7,123 bases of DNA from Candidatus Omnitrophota bacterium (lineage in GTDB: Bacteria; Omnitrophota; Gorgyraeia; 2-01-FULL-45-10): contig JAPLMG010000276.1 in the NCBI GenBank assembly GCA_026387165.1, positions 1 through 7,123 of the forward strand, given 5' to 3'. Below are positions 1 to 4,703 of the stretch, in pieces. Below the pieces are notes generated by a model. It saw only the letters and a list, made by a program, of their open reading frames with translations, was not told the DNA's origin and searched no databases. The stretch's first letter is position 1; each line of letters begins with the position of its first letter. Position numbers and translations under genes: made by a program.

Positions 1-158
1 ACAGCCTATTTTATTAACCCCCCACCACAAAATTTGGGTAATCCAATGGCAGGACCCGCGATCAATACAGGGAGAAACAGAAAAGTTTTATAGTGATGTG
101 AGAGTGGCCACCGCAAGGTCCGCCTGAGGATTGGGCGAAAAATTATATAGGAGATACG

Positions 159-575
159 ATGAGAAATAGGACGAAGGCGAGGGAGTACGCGCTGCAGATA
201 TTATACGCTGTGGATATTACCGGGGACGATCCCAGGGACTGCGTCGATCGTTTCTGGGAAGGCAATGAAGAGTCCTCGGCCGAGGTGAAGAAGTTTGCCT
301 CCGGCCTCGTTCTTGGAGTGTCGGATAACAAAAAAGAGATCGACAGGATGATAGCCAAGTATGCCACCAACTGGAAACTCGACAGAATGGCCGTCATCGA
401 CAGGAATGTCCTGCGGTTTGCCGCCTACGAGCTTCTCTATGTAAAGGATATCCCTCCGAAGGTTGCGATAAATGAGGCGATCGATATCGCAAAGAAGTTC
501 GGAGGGCCCGACTCCGGCAAATTCGTGAACGGTGTTCTTGACAAGATAAATAAGACGGAACGCGAAGGAGGATAA
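159..575 (+). CDS. nusB: Transcription antitermination factor NusB
   Basis: This 138-residue all-helical RNA-binding protein pairs with NusE (ribosomal protein S10) on boxA RNA in rRNA operon antitermination; it acts in the cytoplasm. Visible family signatures are the N-terminal ARE-ALQILYAVD segment (residues 7-19), the FASGLVLGV helix (46-54), W72 with LDRMAVIDRNVLR (74-86), and the C-terminal IPPKVAINEAIDIAKKFG stretch (98-115) followed by FVNGVLDKI (122-130). Length is normal for the family. The ATG at 159 is supported by AGGAG at 149-153, five bases upstream. The stop TAA (573-575) is followed immediately by an ATG at 576, and the end of the gene carries a strong SD (AAGGAGG, 565-571), so a second reading frame appears to be served from inside nusB. 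In many bacteria nusB follows ribH; the 158 bases upstream here show no recognisable ribH tail. Confidence 0.95.
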   Translation: MRNRTKAREYALQILYAVDITGDDPRDCVDRFWEGNEESSAEVKKFASGLVLGVSDNKKEIDRMIAKYATNWKLDRMAVIDRNVLRFAAYELLYVKDIPPKVAINEAIDIAKKFGGPDSGKFVNGVLDKINKTEREGG

Positions 576-704
576 ATGATCCTTCGACGCGGCCAAATAT
601 CAAACAACAGCCTTGCTCGGGATAATGGTGAGCGAGCGAAGGCCTTCGACAGGCTCAGGCCAAGTCCTGAGTGGAATCGAAGGACGAAGCGAGTCGAACC
701 ATGA
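576..704 (+). CDS. Candidate 42-codon leader ORF linking nusB to the PHP gene
   Basis: An ATG directly abuts the nusB stop codon (TAAATG) and is preceded by AAGGAGG at 565-571, the best Shine-Dalgarno sequence in this part of the window. The frame stays open for 42 codons and ends at TGA 702-704, overlapping the ATG of the PHP gene as ATGA (701-704). The peptide starts MILRRGQISNN and is rich in Arg, as expected for translation through a GC-rich palindrome; it resembles nothing I know. The PHP start itself lacks an SD, so this ORF could deliver ribosomes to it by termination-reinitiation. The alternative is that the SD once served PHP directly and a repeat insertion pushed it away, with the open frame arising by chance or retained because it keeps coupling. 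The peptide is unlikely to have a function of its own. Confidence 0.4.
   Translation: MILRRGQISNNSLARDNGERAKAFDRLRPSPEWNRRTKRVEP
643..684 (+). repeat. REP-like palindrome
   Basis: The left arm CCTTCGACAGGCTCAGG (643-659) and right arm CCTGAGTGGAATCGAAGG (666-683) form an imperfect stem. CCTTCGA pairs with TCGAAGG at the outside and CTCAGG with CCTGAG at the inside, with a mismatched internal loop between and a 6-base apical loop. Short palindromes of this CTTCGAC...CTCAGG type recur in many environmental bacterial genomes, from my general knowledge. The octamer TCCTTCGA at 580-587 is a further partial copy of the left arm. The element lies in the nusB-PHP spacer and ends 17 bases before the PHP start. 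Confidence 0.7.
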
Positions 705-1543
705 CCCCGGTCAAGTACGCGGACCTGCACGTTCATACATTCTATTCCGACTCCACCTTCTCTCCCGAAGAGGTCGTCTCCTGCGCCAGGGAGAAGAATC
801 TATCCGCAATAGCTATATGCGACCATGATACGGTGGATGGCATAGACCCCTGCATGGCCATAGGCCCAGGATACGGCGTGGAGATAATACCCGGGATAGA
901 GATGTCAGTGGAGAAGCTGGACGCGGAGATCCATGTGTTGGGATACTTTATAGACTGGAAGCAGGATTGGCTGCGCAAAAAACTTAAAGAGATCCAGGAT
1001 TCCAGGGTAGAGCGGATCTTCGTTATGATAGGGAAGCTGAACGCCATGGGCGTAAAAGTGGACGCTGAGGAGGTCTTCAGGATAGCCGTCAATAAAGGCT
1101 CCGTGGGCAGGCTTCATGTAGCAAAGGCTATGCTGAATTCCGGAGCCATAAAAAGCTTAAGAGAGGCTTTCGACAAATATATAGGTTTTGCGAAACCATG
1201 CTATGTCCCTTATACAAAATTATCTCCGAAAGAGACCATGGAGCTTATATTGAAAGCCGGCGGAGTGCCGGTGATAGCGCACCCCGACCTGATAGGGAAT
1301 GATGACTATATAGATGAATTCATAGATCACGGATTGAGGGGGCTGGAGGTCTATCATACGGATCATGAGTCCCACGTCTCTAAGCGGTATGAAGCCATGG
1401 CAAAAGAGCGGGGCCTTATAATGACAGGAGGATCCGATTGTCATGGCATGGGCAAAGGGAGGATCCTGATGGGGACGGTTCGCGTGCCATATGAACTGGT
1501 GGAAAAACTTAAAGACGAAGCCGATCGTATACGTGTACGATAA
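701..1543 (+). CDS. PHP-domain metal-dependent phosphoesterase (TrpH/YciV-like)
   Basis: This 280-residue protein is a single PHP domain, the trinuclear-metal hydrolase fold. The E. coli homologue YciV/RNase AM and related TrpH-like enzymes hydrolyse 3',5'-nucleoside bisphosphates or RNA 5' ends; the exact substrate cannot be read here. Likely metal ligands are visible in family order: D8-x-H10-x-H12 (DLHVHT), D41-H42-D43 (ICDHDTVDG), E67 (IPGIEMS), H78 (EIHVLGY), H204 (VIAHPD), H229 (LEVYHTDH), and D256-x-H258 (GGSDCHG). R137 and H139 (GRLHV) match the inserted small domain of this subgroup. ATG 701 is preferred over an in-frame GTG at 671, because the 10 extra residues would be encoded by the REP-like palindrome and family members begin just before DLHxHT. 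There is no SD in front of 701; translation may depend on the overlapping 576-704 ORF. Confidence 0.88.
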   Translation: MTPVKYADLHVHTFYSDSTFSPEEVVSCAREKNLSAIAICDHDTVDGIDPCMAIGPGYGVEIIPGIEMSVEKLDAEIHVLGYFIDWKQDWLRKKLKEIQDSRVERIFVMIGKLNAMGVKVDAEEVFRIAVNKGSVGRLHVAKAMLNSGAIKSLREAFDKYIGFAKPCYVPYTKLSPKETMELILKAGGVPVIAHPDLIGNDDYIDEFIDHGLRGLEVYHTDHESHVSKRYEAMAKERGLIMTGGSDCHGMGKGRILMGTVRVPYELVEKLKDEADRIRVR

Positions 1544-1668
1544 ATTTCAACAAATTTCACTTCGTGGAATTTTCCATGCGCGAGCGAGAGAAAATTTCGC
1601 GAAGCAAGTTTCTACAAATTTCGATAATAGAAATTAATTGAAATTTATAGAAATTGGTAGAAATTTTT
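1544..1668. repeat. AT-rich inverted repeat with 10-bp periodic AAATTT units
   Basis: The PHP-ribD spacer is built from AAATTT-type heptamers. On the left, AAATTTCA occurs at 1542-1549 and 1552-1559, ten bases apart. The centre is a hairpin, CTTCGTGGAATTTTC (1560-1574) with GAAAATTTCGCGAAG (1590-1604), 13 of 15 positions complementary around a 15-base GC-rich loop. On the right, units in the opposite orientation follow at exactly 10-bp steps: TAGAAATT at 1628, TTGAAATT at 1638, TAGAAATT at 1648 and TAGAAATT at 1658. The whole is roughly palindromic. It may be a degraded repeat element, intrinsically curved DNA, or a set of helically phased protein sites in front of ribD. No FMN riboswitch consensus is present, and the only promoter-like hexamer (GATAAT, 1623-1628) lacks a matching -35. 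Confidence 0.7.
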
Positions 1669-1685
1669 TGTCGTAAGGATTGAAT

Positions 1686-2717
1686 ATGAATATTCACGAA
1701 AAATACATGCGTTTAGCCATAGAGCTTGCAAAGAAGGCTGAAGGCATGACGAGCCCCAATCCTATGGTCGGAGCTGTCATAGTTAAGAACAGAAGAATAG
1801 TAGGCCGTGGCTATCATAAAAGGGCGGGCTTGCCGCATGCCGAGATCAACGCGCTTCATCAAGCCGGCGCTAAAGCAAAAGGCGCCACGCTTTACGTTAC
1901 CTTAGAGCCATGCGTCCATTTCGGACGGACCCCTCCCTGCGCGGCCGCCGTCATAAAGAGCGGTATCGAACGGGTTGTTATCGCCATGACCGACCCGAAT
2001 CCTGTAAATAACGGAAGCGGTATCAGGAAATTGAAAAAGCATGGTATAAAGACAAAGGTCGGCCTTCTTGCCGAGGATGCCACGGCGATGAACAGGCCCT
2101 ATATAAAATTTATAACTAAGAAGATCCCGTTCGTGACCGTTAAGGTCGCCCAGAGCCTTGACGGTAAGATCGCCACCAGGACAGGCGACTCAAAATGGAT
2201 ATCCGGCGACGACTCCAGGCGCTACGTTCACGAATTGAGAAGAATAGCGGACGCTGTGATGGTCGGCGCAAATACCGTCAGAAGAGACGACCCGCTGCTT
2301 TTGAGCAGGCTATCGCGAGGCAAACAGCCTGTCAGGGTGATCGTCAGCGGCAGATCGGCTATTCCTCACCAAGCGAAGGTCTTCTCGGATCCGCATAAGG
2401 CTCCCGTGATAGTAGTAAAACCCGCCGGTGGACGCGGAGAAAAGGTGGATTTAAAGAAATTACTAAAGGCGTTGGCAAAAATGGGCATAACCAATATTCT
2501 TGTGGAAGGCGGCGGTGAATTGATAGCGGGCCTGGTGAAAGAGAATCTGGTGGACAGATTTCTTATATTCATAGCTCCGAAGATAATCGGCGGCCGGGAC
2601 GCTAAGACAGCGGTAGAGGGAAGCGGGACAGCATTGATAAAGGATGCGCTTAAGTTAAAGAATATGTCCGTAAGAAGATTTAGAGAGGATATATTGATAG
2701 AGGCAGAGGTGCAATAA
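1686..2717 (+). CDS. ribD: Bifunctional riboflavin biosynthesis deaminase/reductase RibD
   Basis: RibD converts the GTP cyclohydrolase II product (2,5-diamino-6-ribosylamino-pyrimidinone phosphate) to 5-amino-6-ribitylamino-uracil phosphate by zinc-dependent deamination, then NADPH-dependent side-chain reduction. The protein is 343 residues, with the deaminase domain at about 1-145 and reductase at about 148-343. Zinc and catalytic residues are H51-A-E53 and C76...C85 in PCVHFGRTPPC; the substrate-loop SPNPMVGA (23-30) precedes them. The reductase shows KVAQSLDGKIA (153-163), SKWISG (169-174) and the VEGGGELI nucleotide-binding motif (273-280). ATG 1686 is chosen because AAGGA (1675-1679) lies six bases upstream; a TTG at 1680 in frame has no such spacing. 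The stop TAA shares its last A with the ATG of ribE (TAATG), so the two are very probably co-translated. The family's DPNPxVxG loop reads DPNPVNNG here, a mild departure. Confidence 0.96.
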   Translation: MNIHEKYMRLAIELAKKAEGMTSPNPMVGAVIVKNRRIVGRGYHKRAGLPHAEINALHQAGAKAKGATLYVTLEPCVHFGRTPPCAAAVIKSGIERVVIAMTDPNPVNNGSGIRKLKKHGIKTKVGLLAEDATAMNRPYIKFITKKIPFVTVKVAQSLDGKIATRTGDSKWISGDDSRRYVHELRRIADAVMVGANTVRRDDPLLLSRLSRGKQPVRVIVSGRSAIPHQAKVFSDPHKAPVIVVKPAGGRGEKVDLKKLLKALAKMGITNILVEGGGELIAGLVKENLVDRFLIFIAPKIIGGRDAKTAVEGSGTALIKDALKLKNMSVRRFREDILIEAEVQ

Positions 2718-3301
2718 TGTTCACAGGAATCGTAAAAGAGCTCGGTTTGGTTCGCCGGATATCCGGATTGGGCGGCGTCTATAAATTATCTGTCGAAGCA
2801 AAAGATATTGCGGGCGGGTTGAATATAGGGGGCAGCGTCTCCGTTAACGGCGTATGTCTGACATTGACAGGTAAAGATAAGAGCTTCCTGGACTTTGATG
2901 TTATGAGTGAGACCTTCAGGAGGACGAATATTTCGAAGCTCAAGATAGGTGAATCCGTTAACTTAGAGCCCGCCCTGAGGGCGGGAGACCCGCTGGGCGG
3001 CCATTTTGTTACGGGGCATATAGACTGCGTGGGGAGAATAAGAGAGATACGGCGCGCAAGCGATAATTATTCGATAGAAGTTGCTTTTCCATGGGAGTAT
3101 AAAAAATTTGTAGTTGAAAAAGGATCTATCGCTTTAGACGGTATCAGCCTTACCGTTGGCAGCGTTGGTGACGGCAAGACAATAGTCCACATAATACCTC
3201 ATACGCTTAAGGTCACGGCCCTTGGGTCCAAACGCCCGGGCGACGAAGTGAATATAGAGTTCGATATCATAGGCAAATACGCTCTTGGTTTTGCCGAATA
3301 G
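2717..3301 (+). CDS. ribE: Riboflavin synthase, alpha subunit
   Basis: Riboflavin synthase dismutates two molecules of 6,7-dimethyl-8-ribityllumazine to riboflavin and 5-amino-6-ribitylamino-uracil, the last step of the pathway, as a cytoplasmic trimer. The 194-residue protein is slightly shorter than the usual 200-220 and shows the duplicated lumazine-binding barrel. It opens with the hallmark MFTGIV; barrel 1 carries VNGVCLT (43-49) and barrel 2 LDGISLT (140-146). The linker motif GGHFVTGHID (94-103) holds the active-site His, and IPHT lies at 160-163. Its start overlaps the ribD stop by one base, and no separate SD is needed if the ribosome reinitiates. The gene symbol is ribE in most bacteria and ribC in E. 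coli nomenclature. ribBA and ribH do not follow within the window, so lumazine supply must be encoded elsewhere. Confidence 0.95.
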   Translation: MFTGIVKELGLVRRISGLGGVYKLSVEAKDIAGGLNIGGSVSVNGVCLTLTGKDKSFLDFDVMSETFRRTNISKLKIGESVNLEPALRAGDPLGGHFVTGHIDCVGRIREIRRASDNYSIEVAFPWEYKKFVVEKGSIALDGISLTVGSVGDGKTIVHIIPHTLKVTALGSKRPGDEVNIEFDIIGKYALGFAE

Positions 3302-3328
3302 ATTTTCCCACCGCCCGTTCTATTTTAG

Positions 3329-3358
3329 TTGGCAATTCAGGCTTATGTAGTGTATAAT
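3329..3358 (+). promoter_or_regulatory. Sigma70-type promoter for the small secreted protein
   Basis: TTGGCA (3329-3334) and TATAAT (3353-3358) match the -35 and -10 consensus at five and six of six positions with an 18-bp spacer. Transcription would start near 3365, giving a 5' leader of about 55 bases. This indicates that the gene at 3420 is transcribed independently of ribDE. Confidence 0.65.
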
Positions 3359-3419
3359 TTATGCAGTTATAATTTTAATATTTGAATGGACGGGGCTATC
3401 CTAACAGGAGGGGGACGGG

Positions 3420-3776
3420 ATGATGAAAAAACTGTTTTTCGCCGCGGTTGTATTATCATTGATCGTAAGTTCGGCAACTGCGGCTTTTTGCGAAGAACCC
3501 GCCGAAAAATTGGACGGGCCCGCTACAAAATTAGGTAGAGGTTTATGTAATATTGTGACCTTCCCAATGGAGATCCCGGAGCAGATCTCAAGAACGAACA
3601 ATTCGGACGGCCCTTTTGCTGCCGGCACCGTAGGGGTCTTAAAGGGCCTTGGGCGCGGGATCATCAGGGCATGCATTGGAGTATTTGAGACGGCAACATT
3701 CTTTTACCCGGGAGCCGGACATTATGGGCCTATACTGAAGGATCCGGAATACTTCCTCGAAAGCAGCAACTTCTAG
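3420..3776 (+). CDS. Small secreted protein, exosortase-associated TIGR04073-like
   Basis: This 118-residue protein has a Sec signal peptide: MMKK, a hydrophobic run at residues 5-18, and probable cleavage near SATA (18-21). The Cys at 24 is not in a good lipobox because Phe precedes it. The mature part carries KLGRGLCN (37-44), EIP (51-53), a Gly-rich VGVLKGLGRGIIRACIGVFE segment (71-90), then a TF...P motif and a DPEYF-like tail (108-112). From memory this matches TIGR04073, a family named for genomes with exosortase/PEP-CTERM sorting; its molecular role is unknown to me. The Gly-rich segment may contact or span a membrane. AGGAGG (3407-3412) sits seven bases before ATG 3420; the second ATG at 3423 is equally possible. 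It has its own promoter upstream and a hairpin after the stop. Confidence 0.75.
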   Translation: MMKKLFFAAVVLSLIVSSATAAFCEEPAEKLDGPATKLGRGLCNIVTFPMEIPEQISRTNNSDGPFAAGTVGVLKGLGRGIIRACIGVFETATFFYPGAGHYGPILKDPEYFLESSNF

Positions 3777-3782
3777 TTTTTA

Positions 3783-3814
3783 CGCTCCCGGGGGGCAGAT
3801 AGTCTCCGGGAGCG
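3783..3814 (+). terminator. Stable hairpin after the TIGR04073-like gene, possible weak terminator
   Basis: CGCTCCCGG (3783-3791) and CCGGGAGCG (3806-3814) form a perfect 9-bp GC-rich stem around a 14-base loop, seven bases after the stop codon. There is no clear U tract behind it (CATTTCCC follows), so it may be a poor intrinsic terminator or an RNA 3'-end stabiliser. Confidence 0.45.
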
Positions 3815-3841
3815 CATTTCCCGGTATTCTTCGTTTTTCAA

Positions 3842-3870
3842 TTGCCTGCCTTTTTCTCTTATGTTACAAT
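3842..3870 (+). promoter_or_regulatory. Extended -10 promoter in the gene-free region
   Basis: TTGCCT (3842-3847) is followed after exactly 17 bp by TACAAT (3865-3870), with TG at 3862-3863 making an extended -10 (TGTTACAAT). Transcription would start near 3877. No protein gene follows for more than 500 bases, so the product would be a non-coding RNA or a long tRNA leader. Confidence 0.45.
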
Positions 3871-3876
3871 ATTATG

Positions 3877-4005
3877 TTAACTTTGGGGCGTAGCGCAGCC
3901 CCGCAACATGGCTTAATGCTGATGAGCGCTATTTTTAGATGTGCGTTGCGGGACATGTCAAGAGACAGTTTGCAGCAGTTAATCGGGGCGTAGCCCCGCC
4001 CTTTT
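3877..4005 (+). ncRNA. Candidate structured small RNA of unknown class
   Basis: The stretch downstream of the promoter-like site folds locally into three palindromes. The first is GGGGC...GCCCC around 3885-3902. The second is CCCGCAAC (3900-3907) with GTTGCGGG (3945-3952), a perfect 8-bp stem overlapping the first. The third is CGGGGC-GTA-GCCCCG (3984-3998), followed by GCCCTTTT, which resembles a modest intrinsic terminator. It does not match SRP RNA, 6S RNA, tmRNA or RNase P as I know them. The longest open frame inside is 25 codons (3916-3993) with no SD. It may instead be a cluster of repeat elements that is never transcribed as a unit; covariation in relatives would decide. Confidence 0.3.
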
Positions 4006-4027
4006 GGTTACCTATGCTGGCTATCGC

Positions 4028-4136
4028 GTCCCGAAAAACAACTTTATAGTAAACAGACTTCTTTAAAGGTGTTTTTCGGGATCCCGAACGATACCTTTAA
4101 GAATAGTCCTATAGCTATAAAGTTATCGTTCGGGAC
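4028..4136. repeat. 109-bp double-hairpin (BIME/MITE-like) element
   Basis: Two hairpins sit back to back. Hairpin 1 pairs 4030-4046 with 4064-4080 and hairpin 2 pairs 4083-4099 with 4118-4134. Each stem has 16 of 17 pairs, with the single mismatch at the same position (12th) in both. Hairpin 2 is the inverted copy of hairpin 1: the outer 22 bases (4028-4049 and 4115-4136) form a terminal inverted repeat with three mismatches. Where the copies differ (AAACA/TGTTT against CGATA/TATCG), both sides of each stem changed together. No ORF of note lies inside. The right end lies 39 bases before tRNA-Pro and directly abuts its putative -35. Confidence 0.8.
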
Positions 4137-4165
4137 TTGGTTAATGTAAATTCTTTGATTATATA
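4137..4165 (+). promoter_or_regulatory. Weak candidate promoter for tRNA-Pro
   Basis: TTGGTT (4137-4142) and TATATA (4160-4165) are spaced by 17 bp, placing a start about four bases before the mature tRNA 5' end. The hexamer matches are modest, three and four of six, and the -35 begins at the base after the double-hairpin element ends. Transcription from 3842-3870 is the alternative source. Confidence 0.3.
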
Positions 4166-4175
4166 CGAAATAAGT

Positions 4176-4252
4176 CGGGGAGTAGCGCAGCTGGCTAGCG
4201 CGCATGGTTCGGGACCATGAGGCCGTGGGTTCAAATCCCACCTTCCCGACCA
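4176..4252 (+). tRNA. tRNA-Pro (anticodon CGG)
   Basis: A complete cloverleaf with encoded CCA is present. Acceptor CGGGGAG (4176-4182) pairs with CTTCCCG (4242-4248), discriminator A4249, then CCA (4250-4252). The D arm is GCGC/GCGC with an AGCTGGCTA loop. The anticodon stem is CATGG/CCATG with loop TTCGGGA, which gives anticodon CGG (reads CCG). The variable loop is AGGCC, and the T arm is GTGGG-TTCAAAT-CCCAC. The C1-G72 pair with discriminator A is the bacterial tRNA-Pro identity pattern. The 3' A of the CCA is also the first base of the following inverted repeat. Confidence 0.96.
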
Positions 4253-4327
4253 TTCTACTTCGCCCTTCAATGCTTAATCTGAGGTAGGGCTTCGTAGGAA
4301 CATGTCCTATGAGTAGCGAAGTAGAAT
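4252..4327. repeat. Palindromic repeat abutting the tRNA 3' end
   Basis: ATTCTACTTCG (4252-4262) and CGAAGTAGAAT (4317-4327) are a perfect 11-bp terminal inverted repeat. Inside it are two smaller stems: GCCCT (4262-4266) with AGGGC (4286-4290), and TAGGA (4295-4299) with TCCTA (4305-4309). The whole could fold as a branched structure. There is no T tract, so it is not a typical terminator. CTACTTCG/CGAAGTAG palindromes are a common dispersed repeat type in uncultured bacterial genomes, from general knowledge. Confidence 0.65.
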
Positions 4328-4379
4328 GCCCCTGCGAAGCCATACCTCTGAAATAAGAATTGAATGGCGAAGCAGGGCA
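4327..4379. repeat. Second palindromic repeat, adjoining the acylphosphatase start
   Basis: TGCCCCTGC (4327-4335) pairs with GCAGGGCA (4372-4379) with one bulged C. An inner CCA/TGG pair (4340-4342 with 4365-4367) lies beyond a GAAG/CGAA internal loop. It shares its first base with the end of the preceding repeat and ends 26 bases before the acylphosphatase ATG. It contains an in-frame upstream ATG at 4364, which is probably not used. Confidence 0.55.
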
Positions 4380-4405
4380 CCCGTATTTTTAATCCCGCTT
4401 CGATT

Positions 4406-4681
4406 ATGAATAAACGCCTTCATATATATTATTCGGGGTCCGTCCAGGGCGTAGGCTTTAGATTCGTGGCACAAAGCGCCGCGCACCCGTTAGGTGTCAC
4501 CGGCTGGGTGAAGAACCTGGAGGATGGCCGGGTAGAGATGGTCTGCGAAGGGGAAGGGGCAGCTCTGAATAAATTTTTGGATAGGATAAAGGATATATTC
4601 GGCGCCTCCATAAGAGATGCCGGTATAGAACCGCAAAACGTGACAGGGGAATTCGAAGGATTTGATATAAAGTTTTTTTGA
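4406..4681 (+). CDS. acyP: Acylphosphatase
   Basis: This 91-residue cytoplasmic enzyme hydrolyses acyl phosphates such as acetyl phosphate and 1,3-bisphosphoglycerate. The acylphosphatase signature SGSVQGVGFRFVAQ (10-23) contains the phosphate-binding loop and catalytic Arg19. GVTGWVKNLEDGRVE (30-44) contains the water-orienting Asn37. Length equals the family norm of about 90 residues. ATG 4406 is chosen because an in-frame ATG at 4364 would add 14 residues encoded by the palindromic repeat and the base composition beside it. No SD precedes 4406, so initiation is presumably weak or depends on structure. ligA follows 22 bases later and could be co-transcribed. Its biological role next to ligA is not clear; the gene is often found in unrelated contexts. 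Confidence 0.93.
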   Translation: MNKRLHIYYSGSVQGVGFRFVAQSAAHPLGVTGWVKNLEDGRVEMVCEGEGAALNKFLDRIKDIFGASIRDAGIEPQNVTGEFEGFDIKFF

Positions 4682-4703
4682 AAGGTTAGCGCAGGACAGG
4701 CAG

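Noticed and set aside
2..127. Open frame of 41 codons running in from the window start and ending at TGA 125-127
   Set aside because: The peptide matches no protein tail I know, including RibH, which often precedes nusB. It is too short to support a partial gene call.
671..700. Upstream GTG start for the PHP protein adding 10 residues
   Set aside because: The extension is encoded partly by the REP-like palindrome and has no SD. Family members start just before the DLHxHT motif.
3916..3955. CTGATGAG inside the candidate RNA, resembling a hammerhead ribozyme core
   Set aside because: The required GAAA segment after stem II is missing (GTTGCGGG follows), so the catalytic core cannot form.
4176..4327. 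Integrative-element attachment site at the tRNA 3' end
   Set aside because: No duplication of the tRNA 3' segment is seen downstream and there is no integrase in the window. The adjacent palindrome is better explained as a small repeat.
4044..4343. 99-residue minus-strand ORF across the tRNA and repeats
   Set aside because: Its GFEPTASWSRT-type peptide is the well-known artefact of translating the antisense of a tRNA gene. It also crosses three palindromic elements.
4364..4405. Earlier ATG for acylphosphatase at 4364
   Set aside because: The 14 extra residues come from the palindromic repeat and adjoining spacer, lie outside the family length, and are not preceded by a clear SD.
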